Shown: positions 6,136-9,548 of the stretch, one piece after another
Layout of the letters: each line of letters begins with the position of its first letter
Position numbering within the stretch: the stretch's first letter is position 1
Assembly (NCBI GenBank): GCA_964552035.1
Contig: CAZKFN010000085.1
Span: 1 to 9,548 of the forward strand
Direction: 5' to 3'
DNA: 9,548 nt
Origin: CAZKFN01 sp964552035
Lineage (GTDB): Bacteria; Bacteroidota; Bacteroidia; Flavobacteriales_E; Vicingaceae
The notes under the pieces: model-generated
Database searches by the model: none
What the model was told of the DNA's origin: nothing
The model's input: only the letters and a program-made list of their open reading frames with translations
Position numbers and translations under genes: made by a program

Positions 6136-7525
6136 TTATTTTTCTTTTACTATTTGTGCCATAAGTTCCCCTTCAGCTACTAATTTATCTCCAACGTAGG
6201 CTTTTGCAAACATATTACAAATTCCTCTTCTTATTGGATTAATTAATTCTAGGTGAAAGATTAAAGTGTCACCTGGCACAACTTTCTGTTTAAACCTAAC
6301 TTTATCTATTTTCAAAAAGTAGGTTAAATAATCTTCTGGATTTTCTACGGTATTTAGAACGAGAATTCCACCTGTTTGAGCCATGGCTTCAATTTGCAAA
6401 ACTCCAGGCATCACAGGAGCCCCTGGGAAATGTCCTTGAAAAAAGCTCTCATTCATGGTTACATTTTTTACACCTACAACATGGGTGTTGCTTAGTTCAA
6501 TAATCTTATCAACTAAAAGCATAGGGTAGCGATGAGGTAGAATCCTCTCTATTGCTGTAATATCATAAACAGGAGGCTGGTTGACATCATATCGTGGTGC
6601 TTGATTTACTCTTTTCTTAATTTCTTGTTTAATCAGCCTTGCAAAATCAACGTTTCCTTTATGTCCAGGTCTTGCAGCTAAGATATGCCCCTTAATAGGT
6701 TTGCCTACTAAAGCTAAATCTCCAACTATATCTAATAGCTTGTGTCTAGCTGGTTCATTTTGGAAATGCAGTTCAACATTATTTAAAACTCCAATTCCTT
6801 GAACTTCTACTTTTTGGTTTATTTAATAATTCTGCTAGCTCATCTAATTTCTCTTGTGGCATTACTTTATCTACCAAAACAATAGCATTATCTAAGTCTC
6901 CGCCTTTGATGAGATTGTTTTTAGCTAAAAACTCTAATTCCCTTAGAAATACAAACGTTCTACATCTGGAGATTTCTTCTTCAAACTCCCCTAAATGATA
7001 CATTTGTGCATGCTGAGTACCCAAAACTTTAGAATTGTAATCCACCATTACCGTTAGGCGGAATTCATCCTGTGGAACAGCCAACATTTCAATTTGTCTT
7101 TCTGTATCTTCATAGGTTAGGTTTTCAACGATTTCAAAATAGTCCTTTTCAGCATTTTGATCCACTATGCCTGACTTTTTGATAGCTTCGACAAAATAAT
7201 GAGAACTTCCGTCTAAAATTGGAACTTCAGGTCCGTCTATCTCAATGAGAAGATTGTCAATTTCCAAACCATATACGGCTGCTAGTAAGTGTTCAACAGT
7301 ATGAACCTCTCCGCCATTTTGAGCTATGGTTGTTCCTCTAGAAGTGTCTACAACCAAATCAGCATCAGCTTTAATTGTTGGTTTTCCTTCTAAATCTATT
7401 CTTTGAAATACGTAGCCATGATTTTCTTTAGCGGGCTTTAATGTAATTTTCGCTAGTTTCCCTGTATGAAGTCCAATTCCCTCAACAGATACTTCATTCT
7501 TTATTGTTTTTTGTTTAGTACTCAT
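6136..7525 (-). CDS. lpxC-fabZ: LpxC-FabZ fusion (UDP-3-O-acyl-GlcNAc deacetylase / 3-hydroxyacyl-ACP dehydratase), broken by a 1-base frameshift
   Basis: Ignoring one base, this is a 462-residue fusion of the size usual in Bacteroidota. The LpxC part (about 1-310) removes acetyl from UDP-3-O-acyl-GlcNAc, the committed lipid A step. It shows the GIGLHTG start, VEHLLAA with Glu78 and zinc ligand His79, the CRTF block (188-191), and, after the break, ARHKLLDIVGD with zinc ligands His261 and Asp265 and the RPGHKGN block with His288. The FabZ part begins near YDITAIERILPHRYPMLLVD and has GHFPGAPVMPG and QIEAMAQ, carrying the catalytic His and Glu. As printed, the LpxC frame shifts after Lys238 and ends at TAA (6779-6781), giving 248 residues. 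The continuing frame has no ATG before 6522, inside the HRYPM motif, so an independently started FabZ would lack its N-terminus. lpxD ends 18 bases upstream; lpxA abuts downstream. Confidence 0.93.
6811..6815 (-). other. frameshift site in lpxC-fabZ (A5 run, one A too many)
   Basis: On the coding strand the sequence is AATAAACCAAAAAGTAGAAG. Read as given it yields NKPKSRSSRN and soon a stop; with one A removed it yields NKPKVEVQGIGVLNN and continues as normal LpxC, then FabZ, to the stop at 6136-6138. The homologous protein sequence on both sides is intact, so a single-base insertion in the A run is the simplest account. Five A residues is short for strong polymerase slippage. Confidence 0.9.
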
Positions 7526-7543
7526 AGGTAAAATAACTCTCTG

Positions 7544-8578
7544 CTAATTATCTTTTATTTTATCTTCTAAGTCTTTAATTTGACTGCTTATTGTTGGTAA
7601 TCTTCTAAATAAAACGTAGGAGCGTTTAAAATCACTAATGGGAATGGCTGGAGAGCCTTGAACAATTGCATTTTCCTTTAAAATATCCCCTGCAATTCCT
7701 GATTGCGCAGCTATTTTAACTCCATTGGCAATCTTTAAATGCCCTACAATTCCTACTTGTCCACCAATCATACAGTCCTTCCCAATTTTGGTAGAACCTG
7801 CTATTCCTGTTTGGGCTGCTATGACTGTGTTTTCGCCAATCTCAACATTGTGTGCAATTTGAATCAGATTATCTAACTTCACTCCTTTGCGAATAATCGT
7901 AGAACCTAAGGTGGCTCTATCTATACAACTGTTAGCTCCAATTTCAACATAATCTTCTATAATTACATTGCCGATTTGAGCTACCTTTTTGTAATTGTTC
8001 TCACTGTTGGGAGCAAAACCAAAACCATCTGCACCAACAGATACCCCTGCGTGAATAATACAATGATTTCCTATTTGAGTTTCTGAATAAATGGAACAGT
8101 TGGAAAAAATAATGCTATTTTCTTCTATTACTACATTATCTCCAATACTAGAGTTGGGGTGGATTTTTACGTTGTTCCCTATTTTTACATTCTCGCCAAT
8201 TGAGACAAAGTTGCCTATGTAAACATTCTCACCAATAATGGTGCTCTCGGCAATAACAGCACTTTTTGAAATGCCTACCTTATTACTTTTAACTTGATTG
8301 TATAGCTCCAAAAGTCTACCGAAGGATTCGTAAGCACTTTCTACACGAATTAAAGTTAAACCCTCCTTGGTAGGGTGCTCTGCTTTAAAGTCTTTATTAA
8401 CAATTACAATGGAGGCATCAGTAGAATAAATGTATTCGGTGTACTTAGGATTGGCTAAAAAGGAAATGCTTCCTACTTTCCCCTCTTCAATTTTGGCAAC
8501 AGATGAGACCTCAATATCTGGGTTACCTTCTATGGTTCCCTCAAGGATTTCAGATATTTGTCGTGCTGAAAACTTCAT
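7544..8578 (-). CDS. lpxD: UDP-3-O-acylglucosamine N-acyltransferase (LpxD)
   Basis: LpxD carries out the third step of lipid A synthesis, adding a 3-hydroxyacyl chain from ACP to the free amine made by LpxC. The 344-residue length is normal. The N-terminal uridine-binding domain spans about 1-100 (ISFLANPKYTEYIYST at 38-53). Hexapeptide repeats of a left-handed beta-helix run from about 103 to 300. VGADGFGFAP (181-190), LDNLIQIAHN (235-244) with the catalytic His243 (matching His239 of E. coli LpxD), and GIVGHLKI with His280 are all present, so it is the canonical enzyme of the two LpxD homologues here. A C-terminal helix with FRRLP follows. It is 86 bases downstream of the HD gene and 18 bases upstream of lpxC-fabZ, and so likely leads the lipid A transcript. 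A possible promoter just before the ATG is listed separately. Confidence 0.97.
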   Translation of the reverse strand: MKFSARQISEILEGTIEGNPDIEVSSVAKIEEGKVGSISFLANPKYTEYIYSTDASIVIVNKDFKAEHPTKEGLTLIRVESAYESFGRLLELYNQVKSNKVGISKSAVIAESTIIGENVYIGNFVSIGENVKIGNNVKIHPNSSIGDNVVIEENSIIFSNCSIYSETQIGNHCIIHAGVSVGADGFGFAPNSENNYKKVAQIGNVIIEDYVEIGANSCIDRATLGSTIIRKGVKLDNLIQIAHNVEIGENTVIAAQTGIAGSTKIGKDCMIGGQVGIVGHLKIANGVKIAAQSGIAGDILKENAIVQGSPAIPISDFKRSYVLFRRLPTISSQIKDLEDKIKDN

Positions 8579-8582
8579 GTTT

Positions 8583-8613
8583 CAAAAATAAGAATTATTT
8601 ATTGCTAGCTAAA
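8583..8613 (-). promoter_or_regulatory. candidate promoter for lpxD, possibly giving a leaderless mRNA
   Basis: The minus strand carries TATTTTTG (8590-8583), an exact match to the Bacteroidota -7 consensus TAnnTTTG. Nineteen bases further upstream lies TTTA (8613-8610), one base off the TTTG -33 box. The spacing is right. The -7 box ends only 4 bases before the lpxD ATG, so transcription would start at or very near the start codon. AT-rich DNA makes chance matches common, so this remains a candidate. Confidence 0.35.
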
Positions 8614-8635
8614 GCGTATTTCTAATGAAGTTATT

Positions 8636-8665
8636 AACGATGATTTGTTTGGATTAATTATCGTT
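8636..8665. repeat. imperfect inverted repeat between the HD gene and lpxD
   Basis: AACGATGATT (8636-8645) and AATTATCGTT (8656-8665) are inverted copies with nine of ten positions matching, separated by 10 bases. The right arm reaches into the HD gene stop codon. In a minus-strand transcript the odd pair is A·C, and no U tract follows the hairpin, so it is a poor intrinsic terminator. It may stabilise or process the transcript end, or be chance. Confidence 0.3.
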
Positions 8666-9548
8666 TACTTTAACTTTTTTAGCATCTTTGGATTGGGATA
8701 GCAGAAATAATGTTTTCGAACGGCTTCTGAAAGTGCATCAATATTTAATTGATCAGCTGCCTTAGCAATATCCTCTGTTCTTCCATCTTTGTATAAGAGG
8801 TTAATTTTATCCATTTTAGGATTGTATGCATTGTTGGCAATAGACCCAGAAAAAGTAAAATATTCTAAGCTGTTCTTCTCCAATTGATAATCTCTTTTTA
8901 AGATGATTTCCCAATCTTCTCTATTTTTTGTAAATGACTCTTTGGCCGACAGCTTGATTTTATATAAGGAACGATTAATTAGAGCATTACAAAGCGTTGA
9001 GAGAATCTTGTCGGAATGCTTTCTCCACATTTTTACCGCAGTAATAATGTCAAAATCATCCAACTCTGAAAACTGTTGAAGTACTTCTGGATTATTTATA
9101 AAAGACTCTTTATCTCTTTCTTTATAAAGAAAAAAGCGAAGTGCATCTGTACAAAATAGCTCCTCACCATTTAGAGCAAGTTTTTTAGCACGTTTTAAAA
9201 TGTTGATAATTAATTTCTCGGCAGAAATCACCGTTTTATGAAGATAAACTTGCCAATACATTAGTCTACGGGCAATGATAAATTTTTCAACGGAATAAAT
9301 ACCTTTGGCTTCTACGCATAATTCTCCATTGCTAACATTGAGCATAGAAATTATTCTATCTGAACTTATCACTCCTTCGGAAACCCCAGTGTAAAAGCTA
9401 TCCCTTTTTAAGTAATCCATTCTGTCCATATCCAATTGGCTGGAAACCAGTTGGTGTAAGAATCTTTTTTGGTGTCGATTTTCAAAAATTTCTATAGACA
9501 AGTTTAATTTATCCTCAAACTCTCTATTAAGTGCTTGCATAAAAAAAG
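8665..9548 (-). CDS. HD-domain phosphohydrolase, N-terminus cut by right window edge
   Basis: The 291 residues from the ATG at 9540 match the later part of HD-superfamily phosphohydrolases of about 400 residues, the group related to dGTPase and SAMHD1. The frame stays open to the right edge, and this ATG sits inside the conserved domain, so the true start lies outside. The visible block SSQLDMDRMDYLKRDSFYTG, starting about 33 residues in, has the conserved last HD-domain aspartate and the DYxxRD motif. The earlier H...HD metal ligands must be in the missing part. Family members hydrolyse nucleoside triphosphates or related phosphates in the cytosol, but this protein's substrate is not shown. 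The same gene next to lpxD is a recurrent arrangement in flavobacteria as far as I recall; a role in lipid A synthesis is not established. The C-terminal region is helical and ends in NPKMLKKLK. Confidence 0.85.
   Translation of the reverse strand, partial: FFMQALNREFEDKLNLSIEIFENRHQKRFLHQLVSSQLDMDRMDYLKRDSFYTGVSEGVISSDRIISMLNVSNGELCVEAKGIYSVEKFIIARRLMYWQVYLHKTVISAEKLIINILKRAKKLALNGEELFCTDALRFFLYKERDKESFINNPEVLQQFSELDDFDIITAVKMWRKHSDKILSTLCNALINRSLYKIKLSAKESFTKNREDWEIILKRDYQLEKNSLEYFTFSGSIANNAYNPKMDKINLLYKDGRTEDIAKAADQLNIDALSEAVRKHYFCYPNPKMLKKLK

Noticed and set aside
6136..6522. Independent short FabZ gene starting at the ATG at 6522
   Set aside because: The ATG falls inside the conserved HRYPMLLVD motif, and the coding frame upstream continues unbroken as LpxC-FabZ up to the A5 run, so this is the tail of the fusion and not a separate gene.
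6805..6825. Programmed ribosomal frameshifting at the A5 run
   Set aside because: The change needed is a skip of one base, there is no stop codon or rare codon at the site, and I see no strong downstream structure; a plain insertion or sequencing error explains it more simply.
1..9548. CRISPR arrays, tRNA or rRNA genes, insertion sequences, toxin or defence genes
   Set aside because: Both strands were read for repeats, cloverleaf-like segments and transposase motifs; none could be supported.

Overview
The window looks like a chromosomal piece from a Gram-negative Bacteroidota, most likely a flavobacterium-like lineage. The reasons are the strongly AT-rich DNA, weak or absent Shine-Dalgarno sequences, a fused lpxC-fabZ gene (a hallmark of the phylum), and the order HD phosphohydrolase - lpxD - lpxC/fabZ - lpxA - efp - second lpxD-like gene, which I recall as typical of flavobacteria. 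This assignment rests on reading the proteins and was not checked by a search. Every gene I can support lies on the minus strand, so transcription runs from the right edge to the left.

Right to centre (9548 down to about 3221) is a tightly packed lipid A cluster. It starts with the 3' part of an HD-domain phosphohydrolase that runs off the right edge. Next come lpxD (UDP-3-O-acyl-glucosamine N-acyltransferase), the bifunctional lpxC-fabZ gene (deacetylase plus 3-hydroxyacyl-ACP dehydratase), lpxA (UDP-GlcNAc O-acyltransferase), a lone ABC ATPase, efp (elongation factor P) and a second LpxD-like acyltransferase. LpxA, LpxC and LpxD carry out the first three steps of lipid A synthesis, and FabZ uses the same 3-hydroxyacyl-ACP pool for fatty acid elongation. 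Junctions are short or overlapping (FabZ stop and lpxA start abut; the efp stop and next start overlap as TAATG), so an operon is likely. The lpxC-fabZ frame is broken by one extra A in an A5 run at 6811-6815. The break removes two of the three LpxC zinc ligands and the linkage to FabZ, so it is either a sequencing error or a striking biological event.

Centre left (3188-2724) holds a small membrane methyltransferase of the isoprenylcysteine/phospholipid methyltransferase type that seems to begin with TTG. It is followed by a very AT-rich stretch of about 350 bases without a gene.

Left (2373 to 1) is a two-gene module: an AlgI-type MBOAT acyltransferase, then, five bases on, an SGNH/AlgX-like protein that runs off the left edge. 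Such pairs O-acetylate exported polysaccharides.

Overall this is mainly conserved envelope-synthesis housekeeping. I saw no mobile element, CRISPR array, RNA gene or defence system. The points most worth checking are the lpxC-fabZ frameshift, the diverged second LpxD, the ABC ATPase with unusual Q- and H-loop residues inside the lipid A operon, and the MBOAT/SGNH pair.
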